From Capniomyces stellatus (Eukaryota > Kickxellomycota > Harpellomycetes > Harpellales > Legeriomycetaceae), in assembly GCA_001661515.1 (NCBI GenBank), contig LUVW01000041.1:41276-105275 (forward strand): 64,000 bases of DNA, given 5' to 3'. The position numbers and the translations under genes were made by a program. Shown one piece after another: positions 46,501-55,759 of the stretch; within the stretch, counting starts at the first letter, position 1; every line of letters begins with the position of its first letter. Under the pieces are notes generated by a model. The model worked only from the letters and a program-made list of their open reading frames with translations. It did not search any database and had not been told where the DNA came from.

Positions 46501-48602
46501 GGCGCGGAATCCAGTCGCTACGGCTTGACGGGTCCACCGCTGACGAGATCCGTCGTGGTCACATGGACACCTTCAACAAGGATGCGTCCATCAAGGTCTT
46601 CCTCCTCAGTACACGTGCTGGTGGTCAGGGTCTCAATCTGCAGACTGCCGATACTGTAATTATCTTTGACTCTGATTGGAATCCGCATCAGGATTTGCAG
46701 GCCCAGGACAGAGCCCACAGAATTGGCCAGAAGAACGAGGTCAAGATTCTGCGTCTCATCACCAAGAAGTCTGTTGAGGAAACCATTCTGCAGCGTGCTC
46801 AGTACAAACTTGATATTGACGGCAAAGTCATCCAGGCCGGAAAGTTTGACAACAAAAGTACTGCTGAAGAACGTGAAAAGTTTCTTCGCTCCCTCCTCAA
46901 GGGTGACGATGATGACCCTCAACCTCAACAGCCTAACGGAACAACCAATACCAATACCAATACCAATACCGATACCAATACCAATACCAATACCAATACC
47001 GATACCGATGAAAACGGAAATCCAGTTGCAAATTCTGAAGAGGCTGAACTGAACGAACTTGAAAACGAACTTGAAAACGATTATTCAGACGAAAATCTCA
47101 ACTTGATTCTTGCTCGTTCAGACGAAGAATTGCTCTTCTTTGAGAAAATGGACAAACAACGTGCTCAAACAGATATTGCCGAGTTTGCCCAAATCGGCGT
47201 TGTTGGTGCTGCTGCAAAGTCCCGCCTAATGGTTGACTCTGAACTACCTCACACTTACCTTGTTGAGTACAACCCTGAAGCTGAACGCCAAAAGAGAATC
47301 AAGGCCGAGTTGGAGGACAAAAGTCGACGTCATAATGTTGTTCATTATGACGATGGTCTCACTGAAGAACAATGGCTTGATGCTCTTGAAGATGATGATG
47401 TTGATCTTGATGATCTTATTAAATCTAAACGTGAACGTAGACTCAAACGCGCTGCTAATGCTGCTAAAAAGTTTGATCATCCTGAAATCATTAATATCCA
47501 ACAACAACAACAACAACCTGAAATTATCGATATTCCTCAACAACTACCAATCAGCACTAATCCCGTTAATCCTGTCAAAAAAAGAGGCCGTCCCAAGAAA
47601 TCTCTTGGCCAAAATATCATCAATCCTAATTCTAATTCTAATTCTAATCCTAATCCTAATCCTAATCTCGATTCCAATTCCAATTCCAATTCCAATTTCA
47701 ATTCAAACTCCAATTCTAATAACTTTATTATCGATGATGGTGAAAAAAGATCTCGTAAACGTGCTCGTGTCATTGATGCCTTTGACGATGATGATAACTC
47801 TATTACCGCTCCATCCACCCCTATTAACACCTCAACAACATCAAATGATTTTTCTACTTGTACAACTGCTGGTCCCAGGAAACGCAAACCTGGCCCGTCA
47901 AAGCTACCTGATCCTTTGACCCCTCAACAGCGCATCGATTTTGTTGCCGCAATGAACAAGGTCTACAAGGCTGTTCTTGATGCTGAATCTGAAGCTACCG
48001 ACTACAACGGTGATATTTACTCTCGTCAAATCTGCGAATTGTTCCTTGACCTTCCAAACAAAAAAGAGTACCCAGACTATTACATTGTAATCAAAAAACC
48101 AATCAGCATGCGTATCATCCGTAAACGCATCAAATCTTCTGCCTCCTTCTGCCCACCCACCCAAACCGCCCTCAACGCCGCTAACCCCAACGCTCTCGCT
48201 AACCACTCCTACTCGGACATCCACGACTTTTACGCCGATTGGAAACTCATGTTTGCCAACGCCCGCCTCTACAATGAGGAGAAATCTATGGTCTATAATG
48301 ACGCTAATTTGCTCCAACAAATCGTTGTCGATTCCGTATTTTCCCTCCTCAACATCGTCCTCCCATTTGATATTGCAAATCCTAATGGCCTTGCTCCTCA
48401 ATTACCTAATCCCACTTCTTCAAACTCTGCTGATCCTACTATGCCCATCGAATGGGTTAGTGCCGCTAATGCCCTGAATTCTGCTCTTGCCAAACAAGAC
48501 GCTCAATCCGCTGCCACTGCTGCCACTACTACTACTATTATTCCAACTACTGATCATTCTAATCAATCAGATACCCAACAACAACCTCCTATTTTCCATT
48601 AA
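43518..48602 (+). CDS. STH1: SNF2/STH1-type chromatin remodeling ATPase
   Basis: Catalytic subunit of a SWI/SNF or RSC complex. Two exons: 43518-43685 and 43794-48602, in phase, 1658 residues. Seen in order: polyglutamine (about 87-125); Glu/Lys-rich HSA-like helical region (about 215-430); SNF2 ATPase with Walker A DEMGLGKT near 608 and DEGH near 710, followed by LTGTPLQNN; helicase C domain with STRAGGQGLNLQ and QAQDRAHRIGQ; SnAC-like segment containing DDGLTEEQWLDALED; AT-hook KKRGRPKK; and a C-terminal bromodomain (about 1465-1575: KKEYPDYYIVIKKPI, then FANARLYNEEKS) with a Pro/Ala/Asn-rich insertion before its second helix. The bromodomain fits both Snf2 and Sth1; which paralog is unresolved. 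Base composition flips along the gene, G-rich early and C-rich late on the coding strand. Confidence 0.92.
43884..44000 (+). repeat. CAG/CAA polyglutamine tract
   Basis: Mixed CAG/CAA/ATT codons give blocks of Gln broken by single Ile at regular intervals near the N-terminus of the SNF2/STH1 protein. Likely length-variable. Confidence 0.9.
46947..47008 (+). repeat. 6-bp AATACC coding repeat
   Basis: About ten AATACC/GATACC units encode alternating Asn/Asp-Thr between the ATPase and SnAC-like regions of the SNF2/STH1 protein. A similar AATTCT/AATCCT repeat (Asn-Ser, Asn-Pro) lies at about 47626-47720. Confidence 0.9.
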
Positions 48603-48968
48603 TCATTACTACTTTCTATTTATTTCTTTATTTCTTTTTTTTTTTATTTTCTACTGTGAATTATTATTATTATATTACTCGTTTCTAATACCAATCTGAA
48701 ACCCCCCCCCCCCCCCCCCCCCCCCCCACNNNCCCCCCCCATTTCAAATTCTCCCCCCCCCCAACACCCTTTTTCTTTCTTTATTATTATTTAATATTCT
48801 CCCTCCATTACTATCACTACTACTACTACTACTATTGTCATTCTTTATTCTTTATCTTTTCTTTTCTTTCCTTCCCTCTTCTTGAATGCCATATATATCT
48901 GTTCCTTTTCTTTCGTTACACCAACTCTCTCACCATCCATCTCTTCTATAATACTTTGCTATCTTAAA
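48603..48968. other. Spacer between SNF2/STH1 and chitin synthase 2, with poly-C and gap
   Basis: 366 bp holding a C homopolymer region (about 48701-48760) interrupted by NNN at 48730-48732, then pyrimidine-rich sequence and short ACT repeats near 48818. Both genes run left to right, so this is the 3' end of one and the promoter of the other. Confidence 0.8.
48730..48732. other. Assembly gap (NNN) inside poly-C
   Basis: Three N bases within a run of roughly 50 mostly C. The true length of the C tract and what flanks it is unknown. Confidence 0.98.
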
Positions 48969-51900
48969 ATGTCAATACAACACATTTCTGATTTAGCCAA
49001 CTCGGCCTCCAAACTTCCTTCAAGTTCCACCGAAATATCCGCAATCATCCAAAAAAAGTATCAATCCTCTCTCAACCCATACACCGCCGTTGGGAAAAGA
49101 GTCTTGCTCACTATAAACCCATTCCAAGCTCTTTTACTCAACGACGACCGCCAAATGCAAAAGTATATTGCCGAATATAGAAAGTCTACCACGTACCACC
49201 CCAACAACAATGCCAACACCAAACAACCAAACGATACCAACAACGTCAACAACAACGAACAGCCAAACGATGCTGCGTACCTCGACCCCCACATATTTCA
49301 ACTATCACTAAACACATACTTTTACATGCGACAAACCGGACTAAACCAAACCATCGTTTTTTTTGGTGAGTCTGGGTCCGGAAAGTCTGAAAATAAACGT
49401 CTTGCCCTACGTGCGCTCTCCTACGCTCGATGGCAAAGCAAACGCGATATGGCTATTTTCGACCGTGTTCTTGACTGTGAAACCATAGTTGAAGCGTTTA
49501 CCCACGCCAAATCCGTAACCCATGCAAACGCTTCCAGAGCCATCACCCACCTCCAGCTCCATTTTGACCAATTTGGGAAAATCGTTTCTTCAAAAATTCA
49601 TGCGTTTGCTCTTGACTCCAAAAGAATCGATCAATCTCCTACAAACGAACGCAACTTTCATGTCTTTTACTACCTTGTCAATGGCTCTTCCCACCAAGAA
49701 AAATCCCTTTTCGGTTTAAACCCCAACAACCTCCATAATTCCATCACCATCCACAACTCCCACTTCAATTACCTCAACAACCCAGCTTCCCTCAACCCAC
49801 TCAAAGGAATTGACGACCTCCTCCAGTTTAACGACCTCAAACTCGCCATGCAATCCGTCGGCTTAGGCCCCATCTTCCAAGCCCAAATCTTCTCCCTACT
49901 ATCAACCATCCTCAACCTAGGAAACCTACTCCTCTCCTCCCAAAAATCTCACGCAAACGCCGATAACCAGTCCGTATTCGTCAAATCCTCTTCCCTATTT
50001 CATCACATCTCTCTCATGCTCGGCGTCCACCCCGATCTCCTACTCAATTCCATAACTTTCAAAACTATGATGGTTGGCCGCCAGCTATGCACCGTCTTCA
50101 TGGACCTAAACATGTCCAACAATCGCGTAAACTCCCTTTCCAGACACCTCTACTCTCTCCTTGTCAGTTGGATAATCGAAAAATTAAACTCTAATCTCTC
50201 CCACTCCCCTCATCCTCAACCGCAACCACCAACACCCAATCCCATTTCTCAAATTGCTTTTTTGGACTTTCCCGGTTTCAAGTCCCACAAACGCAACTAC
50301 TTTTACCACTTTCTCATCAATTACTCCAACGAACGCATCCTCCACTTCATGAACCACCAGCTGTTTGAAGTTGGTAATTCTGACTTTGAATCCGAACAAA
50401 TCGACCACCTCATCAACAAATCTCATTTCTTCGATAACACCCCTATTCTAGACCTCTTCATGAAACCCAACTCTGGGTTTTTACCCACAATCGACAAACT
50501 AACCAACCTCAACCCCACCTCCACAATCAACATCAACCACTTTAAATCCGGCGGTGATTCAGACATCTTGCTACTAAAATCATTCAACCAATCCAACTCC
50601 AACAACAACCAGCCCAACAACCAGTCCAACTGCTTGTACGCAGAGTCGTCTAAAAATAAATCAGAATTCCAAGTCAACCACTTTCTCTCCCCAGCCACTT
50701 ACTGCATCAGCGGGTTTTCAGAGTACAACATGGACAGAGTTGGCGTTGATTTTGTAAACTTGTTCAGAGGCACCCCAGTTCTACACCCAAACACAAATGA
50801 AAACTATGAAAACAAAAACTATGATAACGAACACTACGAAAACGGGTCTATCAACCCCTTCATCAGCGACTTGTTCAGCCCCCGATTTATCTCGTCAAAA
50901 TACCACCCCAAACTCAAAACCGAAATCATTGATGCCCAACAAAACTTTTCCATAAAAAACTACTCAAACACCAACAATTCAAACGAAATAAACCCAAAAA
51001 ACTCCAATCTCTCTACAAACAGCTTTAGATCTTTTGTAAACATGTTCCAGTTCTCATTCTCCAACTTGATATCCGATATCGACAAAACTATTTCCTGGTT
51101 CGTCATTTCTCTCAAGCCAAACGATCAACACGAACCAAAGCTGTTTGACAGCAACTACATGGACAACCAAATAAACGCCTACGGAATCCCAATGATCTCG
51201 CAAAGAAAAAAAACAGAGTATATCGCTAGTATATCCCATCACGACTTGGTATCCAGATACGAAAACGTTCCTTTTGTCAAAAAAATCAATTTTTACAGCC
51301 AAAATGACCATGAAAAGTGCATCGAGCTAGGAGCCAAAATGAATTGGAAATCCTCTGAGTTTGCTGTTGGCAAAAACAAGTGCTTTCTCAACTTTGATAC
51401 TTGGAAAAAACTGGAGTTTCCCATCTTCAACCAACAAAGACTTAAAAACACCAAACTCAACAACGACGAAAAAAAAGATATAAACGACCACATCACCTCC
51501 GGCTCAAAGGACTACATGTCGGTGTATAGCCAAGATGACAACGATAACATCGATATTATCAATGAACGCAACGACCCAATCGTAAAAAAAATCATTAGGC
51601 ACGGGCTTTACCGCGCAGACATCAACGCTCTTGGAAGTTTCAACACCATCGATGACTACAGCTACCACAACCCCAGCAAAAACAGCGAGTCCAAAGTGCT
51701 GCCCGAAAACACTCGCAACAAAACCAACTGCCCATCAAACAACTCTTCAACCACTGACAAAAACTCGGACCTACACAGCAAAGACTCTTGCAAAAATATT
51801 GGACTTGATGGCTTGGACAAAAACAAACAACATAAATCAACACCCAAGTCTGGAGACTACAATCACACAGATGAACTAGACAATAGCAGTAGTAAAACCC

Positions 51901-54900
51901 CAGAAAACATAAAAAAGACTTCTTCTGTTCGTAGAAATTGGCTCAGATTGGTTTTCCTAACAACTTGGTGGATTCCAACTGCATTAATCAGATTGTGCGC
52001 CAAACACAAGCTGGCTGAGCAGGTTGTCGCCTGGAGAGAAAAACTCACACTCTGCCTGCTTATTCTTTCTGGCTGCTGCTTCACTGTGTTCTGGATTGCC
52101 ATATTTGGTGTGTTGATCTGCCCAAAACAGAACGTATTCACAGTTGAAGAGCTAAGAGGCCACAACACCGCCCAAGATGCTCTTGTTTCCATCCGAGGCG
52201 AGGTGTTTGATATCAAAGACTTTAACCACGTTGGCGTTGATTTTAAAACCTTGGTCAGCAACAACTACTTGGGCCAGGATCTAACCGATAAATTCCCTTT
52301 ACAGCTCTCGTTTGTGTGCCCTGGACTAAACGTAGATCCAAGACTCGCACTTTCCCAAAAACCCGATCCGTTTACCGACACCTGGCTACACGACCACAGG
52401 TTCCACAAACACCCTGAAATGGAGCTTGGAGGCTACAACCACTACCAATACAGAATAATGCGCATCATGAGAAACCTGTACTCCAAAGGCCAGTTGTCAA
52501 CAGACACCAAGAAAATCCACGACGAAGGCGTTGGCTCAGGCCAACTCAAAGGGAAAAAAAAGTATTGGGCAATCATAAACAAACAGGTGTTTGACTTGTC
52601 CGACTACATTAACCGCAACGGCGCACCGTATGTTTTGGCTCCAGCTGGGAAACCAAACGATACAGAGTCTAGAACTTTTTTGGACGAAAGCGTTAGGTCA
52701 ATGTTCCAGCTGTACTCTGGCTCCGACATCACCGAAAGATGGAATAGATACTTTTCCAAAAACGAAATTTCTAAAAGAACGCACTACAACTGCTTGAGAG
52801 GCGCATTTTACGTTGGTGTTGTTGATAACAGAAAGTCCTTTCAGTGCTACTTTGCAAACTATGTCCTCCTAGCCAGCTCCATTGCACTAACCAGCATCAT
52901 CTTTTTCAAGTTTTTGGCTGCCCTGCAGCTCTTGTCCAAAAGAGAGCCAGAGGAACACAACAAGTTTGTCGTTTGCAATGTTCCTTGCTACACCGAAGGC
53001 GAGGAGTCGCTGAAATCAACTTTTGACTCTATTGCCACTCTAAAATATGACGACAAACGCAAACTACTATTTATCGTTTGCGACGGCATGGTCATGGGAT
53101 CAGGAAATGACCGGCCTACCCCTAGAATTGTCTTGGACATTTTGGGCTTTGACTCAGACGACGACCCCGAAGCCCTGGATTTTTTGTCGTTGGGCGAAGG
53201 ATCTAAACAACACAACAAGGGGAAAGTATACTCGGGGCTTTACCAAGTCTCCGGCCACGTTGTCCCATATATTGCTGTAGTCAAGTGTGGCACAAAAAAC
53301 GAACGAAACAAACAGGGCAACAGAGGCAAACGCGACTCGCAAATCATCCTGATGCGGTTCTTCAACAAGGTCCACTTCAACCTAAAAATGACCCCCTTGG
53401 AGCTTGAAATCTACCACCAGGTCAAAAATGTCATCGGTGTTGACCCCGCCTTCTACGAGTTTATCATGATGGTTGATGCCGATACCTTTGTGTTTCCAGA
53501 CTCTTTGAATCGCATGGTTAGCTGCATGGTTCACGACTCAAAGCTCATGGGAATCTGCGGCGAAACCATGCTGGCAAATGAAAAGGATACCTGGGTTACC
53601 ATGATCCAAGTCTACGAGTACTACATCTCCCACCACCTCTCAAAGGCGTTTGAGTCTCTGTTTGGCTCGGTCACCTGCCTGCCCGGCTGCTTTTGCATGT
53701 ACAGACTCAGAGCCCCAGAAACCAATCAGCCTCTATTAATCTCAAATCAAGTTATCAACGACTACTCTGAAAACAATGTAAACACTTTGCACAAAAAAAA
53801 CCTGCTCCATCTAGGCGAGGATCGCTACTTGACCACTTTGATGCTGAAACACTTGCCTTACAACAAAATGAAGTTTACCTCTGATGCCCAATGCCGAACA
53901 AATGCTCCTGATTCCTGGTCTGTTTTGCTCTCTCAGCGCAGAAGGTGGATCAACTCAACCGTACACAATATGTTTGAGCTGGTTTTCCTGCCTCGCCTTT
54001 GCGGATTTTGCTGCTTCTCCATGAGATTTGTTGTTTTTATCGATCTTATCTCGACAATAATCATGCCTGCCACAGTCGCTTACCTTGCATACCTAATCTA
54101 CCAACTCTCAACCTCAAAATCAAATATCCCTATCATTTCGGTATGCCTGCTGGTCTCTGTCTACGCCTTGCAGATTCTTTTGTTTATCATTAAAAAGCAA
54201 TGGCAACACATCGGCTGGATGATCGTTTATATTTTTGCAATCCCAGTGTTTTCGTTTTTCATCCCGATCTACTCGTTCTGGCACTTTGACGACTTCTCTT
54301 GGGGCAATACTAGAGTGGTAATTGGCGAGTCTGGAAAAATCCAAAAGCTAGCATCTGAAACCGACCACTTTGACCCATCTGTTATTCCACTGAAATCCTG
54401 GCATGAACATGAATGCGACATGATAATTCGAATGAATGAAGGCAACAAAAACCGCAGCGATAGCTCCAGTGCATATAGTGTCCAATCGGCGTTCAGATCC
54501 AGCAAAATCGGAACAACTGAGAACTCCTTATATATGCTCAATCCTTACAACCAGTATCACCACAGCCCATCTATGATGCAAATCAAACATTTCCCCTACA
54601 ACTTCAACACCTTTGAAAGCCATCGGATCACCAACAAAAGTCAGGCGTCCATTTATAGCAACTACCAAGCTCCACATCTTACAACCACACACAACAGCAT
54701 CAATTACAACAACATTAATCACAACAACATTAATCACAACAACATAAGCGATTTTCAAAAGGTGGGTAGCCCAGTCAACATACACTCAGGAGTATTCGTG
54801 CCACTAAATAACTCCAACCCCAACCTTAACTTTGTAGAGCTTGACAAAAACGCGTTCCACAATAATAACTATGCCGCCAAATACAATAATAGCTTGCGCC

Positions 54901-55343
54901 AGACTGACAACATGCATAGGTCTATTTACGGCATGAACTCGTCATTTGTAAACCTGCAAAATAGCGGTAATTTTGTCAATAGTACACCTAAACCCAATAG
55001 TCATCAGATGCTTGGCACCCAGGAATTTCGAAATCACCAATACACCGCCTTTGCAAATAAAAGCTTTGGTCAAGGAATAAACCACACCATGAACAACCCC
55101 AGATTGTCACAAAACCCAGTATTATTCGATAACAGCCAAAACATTCCCTTGAACAAAGACATAATAACTAGCGCAGCTTTGCATGTTTTAAAAAACGTGG
55201 ATCTGGCTATTGCGTCCAAAAAGCAAATTCGAGATATAATGTCTGTTGAATTTAACCTGGACCCCATCGATATTGAGAATAATAAGGAATACATCAACCT
55301 ATTCATTGATAGCGTGTTGGAAAATAGCGTAGTTGGTGTATAG
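48969..55343 (+). CDS. Chitin synthase with N-terminal myosin motor-like domain (copy 2)
   Basis: A single exon of 2124 residues from the ATG at 48969. The frame is open further upstream but has no ATG, and this Met aligns with the start of copy 1. Domain order matches copy 1: motor-like domain with P-loop GESGSGKS at 133-140 and switch II FLDFPGF; polar Asn/Ser/Lys linker; two membrane segments (about 51,940-52,130); cytochrome b5-like region; chitin synthase domain with MVDADTFVFP, EDRYLTTLMLKH and QRRRWINST; membrane cluster; long Asn/His/Ser-rich tail; and C-terminal DEK-like helices. The chitin synthase half is very close to copy 1, while the motor and tail are far diverged and Asn-rich. 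The switch I region reads HANASRAI against the myosin consensus NxNSSRFG, so motor activity is doubtful. The first about 3 kb of the coding strand is C-rich and G-poor. Confidence 0.95.
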   Translation: MSIQHISDLANSASKLPSSSTEISAIIQKKYQSSLNPYTAVGKRVLLTINPFQALLLNDDRQMQKYIAEYRKSTTYHPNNNANTKQPNDTNNVNNNEQPNDAAYLDPHIFQLSLNTYFYMRQTGLNQTIVFFGESGSGKSENKRLALRALSYARWQSKRDMAIFDRVLDCETIVEAFTHAKSVTHANASRAITHLQLHFDQFGKIVSSKIHAFALDSKRIDQSPTNERNFHVFYYLVNGSSHQEKSLFGLNPNNLHNSITIHNSHFNYLNNPASLNPLKGIDDLLQFNDLKLAMQSVGLGPIFQAQIFSLLSTILNLGNLLLSSQKSHANADNQSVFVKSSSLFHHISLMLGVHPDLLLNSITFKTMMVGRQLCTVFMDLNMSNNRVNSLSRHLYSLLVSWIIEKLNSNLSHSPHPQPQPPTPNPISQIAFLDFPGFKSHKRNYFYHFLINYSNERILHFMNHQLFEVGNSDFESEQIDHLINKSHFFDNTPILDLFMKPNSGFLPTIDKLTNLNPTSTININHFKSGGDSDILLLKSFNQSNSNNNQPNNQSNCLYAESSKNKSEFQVNHFLSPATYCISGFSEYNMDRVGVDFVNLFRGTPVLHPNTNENYENKNYDNEHYENGSINPFISDLFSPRFISSKYHPKLKTEIIDAQQNFSIKNYSNTNNSNEINPKNSNLSTNSFRSFVNMFQFSFSNLISDIDKTISWFVISLKPNDQHEPKLFDSNYMDNQINAYGIPMISQRKKTEYIASISHHDLVSRYENVPFVKKINFYSQNDHEKCIELGAKMNWKSSEFAVGKNKCFLNFDTWKKLEFPIFNQQRLKNTKLNNDEKKDINDHITSGSKDYMSVYSQDDNDNIDIINERNDPIVKKIIRHGLYRADINALGSFNTIDDYSYHNPSKNSESKVLPENTRNKTNCPSNNSSTTDKNSDLHSKDSCKNIGLDGLDKNKQHKSTPKSGDYNHTDELDNSSSKTPENIKKTSSVRRNWLRLVFLTTWWIPTALIRLCAKHKLAEQVVAWREKLTLCLLILSGCCFTVFWIAIFGVLICPKQNVFTVEELRGHNTAQDALVSIRGEVFDIKDFNHVGVDFKTLVSNNYLGQDLTDKFPLQLSFVCPGLNVDPRLALSQKPDPFTDTWLHDHRFHKHPEMELGGYNHYQYRIMRIMRNLYSKGQLSTDTKKIHDEGVGSGQLKGKKKYWAIINKQVFDLSDYINRNGAPYVLAPAGKPNDTESRTFLDESVRSMFQLYSGSDITERWNRYFSKNEISKRTHYNCLRGAFYVGVVDNRKSFQCYFANYVLLASSIALTSIIFFKFLAALQLLSKREPEEHNKFVVCNVPCYTEGEESLKSTFDSIATLKYDDKRKLLFIVCDGMVMGSGNDRPTPRIVLDILGFDSDDDPEALDFLSLGEGSKQHNKGKVYSGLYQVSGHVVPYIAVVKCGTKNERNKQGNRGKRDSQIILMRFFNKVHFNLKMTPLELEIYHQVKNVIGVDPAFYEFIMMVDADTFVFPDSLNRMVSCMVHDSKLMGICGETMLANEKDTWVTMIQVYEYYISHHLSKAFESLFGSVTCLPGCFCMYRLRAPETNQPLLISNQVINDYSENNVNTLHKKNLLHLGEDRYLTTLMLKHLPYNKMKFTSDAQCRTNAPDSWSVLLSQRRRWINSTVHNMFELVFLPRLCGFCCFSMRFVVFIDLISTIIMPATVAYLAYLIYQLSTSKSNIPIISVCLLVSVYALQILLFIIKKQWQHIGWMIVYIFAIPVFSFFIPIYSFWHFDDFSWGNTRVVIGESGKIQKLASETDHFDPSVIPLKSWHEHECDMIIRMNEGNKNRSDSSSAYSVQSAFRSSKIGTTENSLYMLNPYNQYHHSPSMMQIKHFPYNFNTFESHRITNKSQASIYSNYQAPHLTTTHNSINYNNINHNNINHNNISDFQKVGSPVNIHSGVFVPLNNSNPNLNFVELDKNAFHNNNYAAKYNNSLRQTDNMHRSIYGMNSSFVNLQNSGNFVNSTPKPNSHQMLGTQEFRNHQYTAFANKSFGQGINHTMNNPRLSQNPVLFDNSQNIPLNKDIITSAALHVLKNVDLAIASKKQIRDIMSVEFNLDPIDIENNKEYINLFIDSVLENSVVGV

Positions 55344-55759
55344 GCGAATTGCTTTGGTCAGTATTCATGTTATAGGTTCTATACAGCGTAGCTGCTATCA
55401 CTATAGTTGTTATCGGTGTATTTACCAAACTAGCCACATGACTGTATTTTTCGCCATCCAATGCCCAGAAATTGATATAACTGTTAGTCTCAAAACCAAC
55501 AAGCTGCTTTCGCAACTTTTCTAACTTTCGTTTTTGTTATTTATTTTCTGATTTTTGTTGCCAAAATTAGAAACTAAAACTACTCTTGTATTACTTGTAA
55601 GAAAAAATAAAAAAAAGAAGCTGAATTATAAATAAATTATGAACAAATGTGAGTTTGTGAGTATAGTGATGTTTGTGGTAGCGGGTGTTTATAGCTGACC
55701 AACCGACCACGTTGGTTACGTGAAGCAAGATTTGTCAATTTTTTACAAGTAAATTTTGA
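55344..55759. other. Convergent spacer
   Basis: 3' flanks of chitin synthase 2 (+) and the third cysteine-rich gene (-). AT-rich with an AATAAAAAAAAG stretch near 55605. No gene is seen. Confidence 0.5.

Noticed and set aside
47233..47919. 228-residue plus-strand frame in another register of SNF2/STH1
   Set aside because: Overlaps the conserved SnAC, AT-hook and linker coding sequence; Leu/Ile repeats come from the AATCCT repeat.
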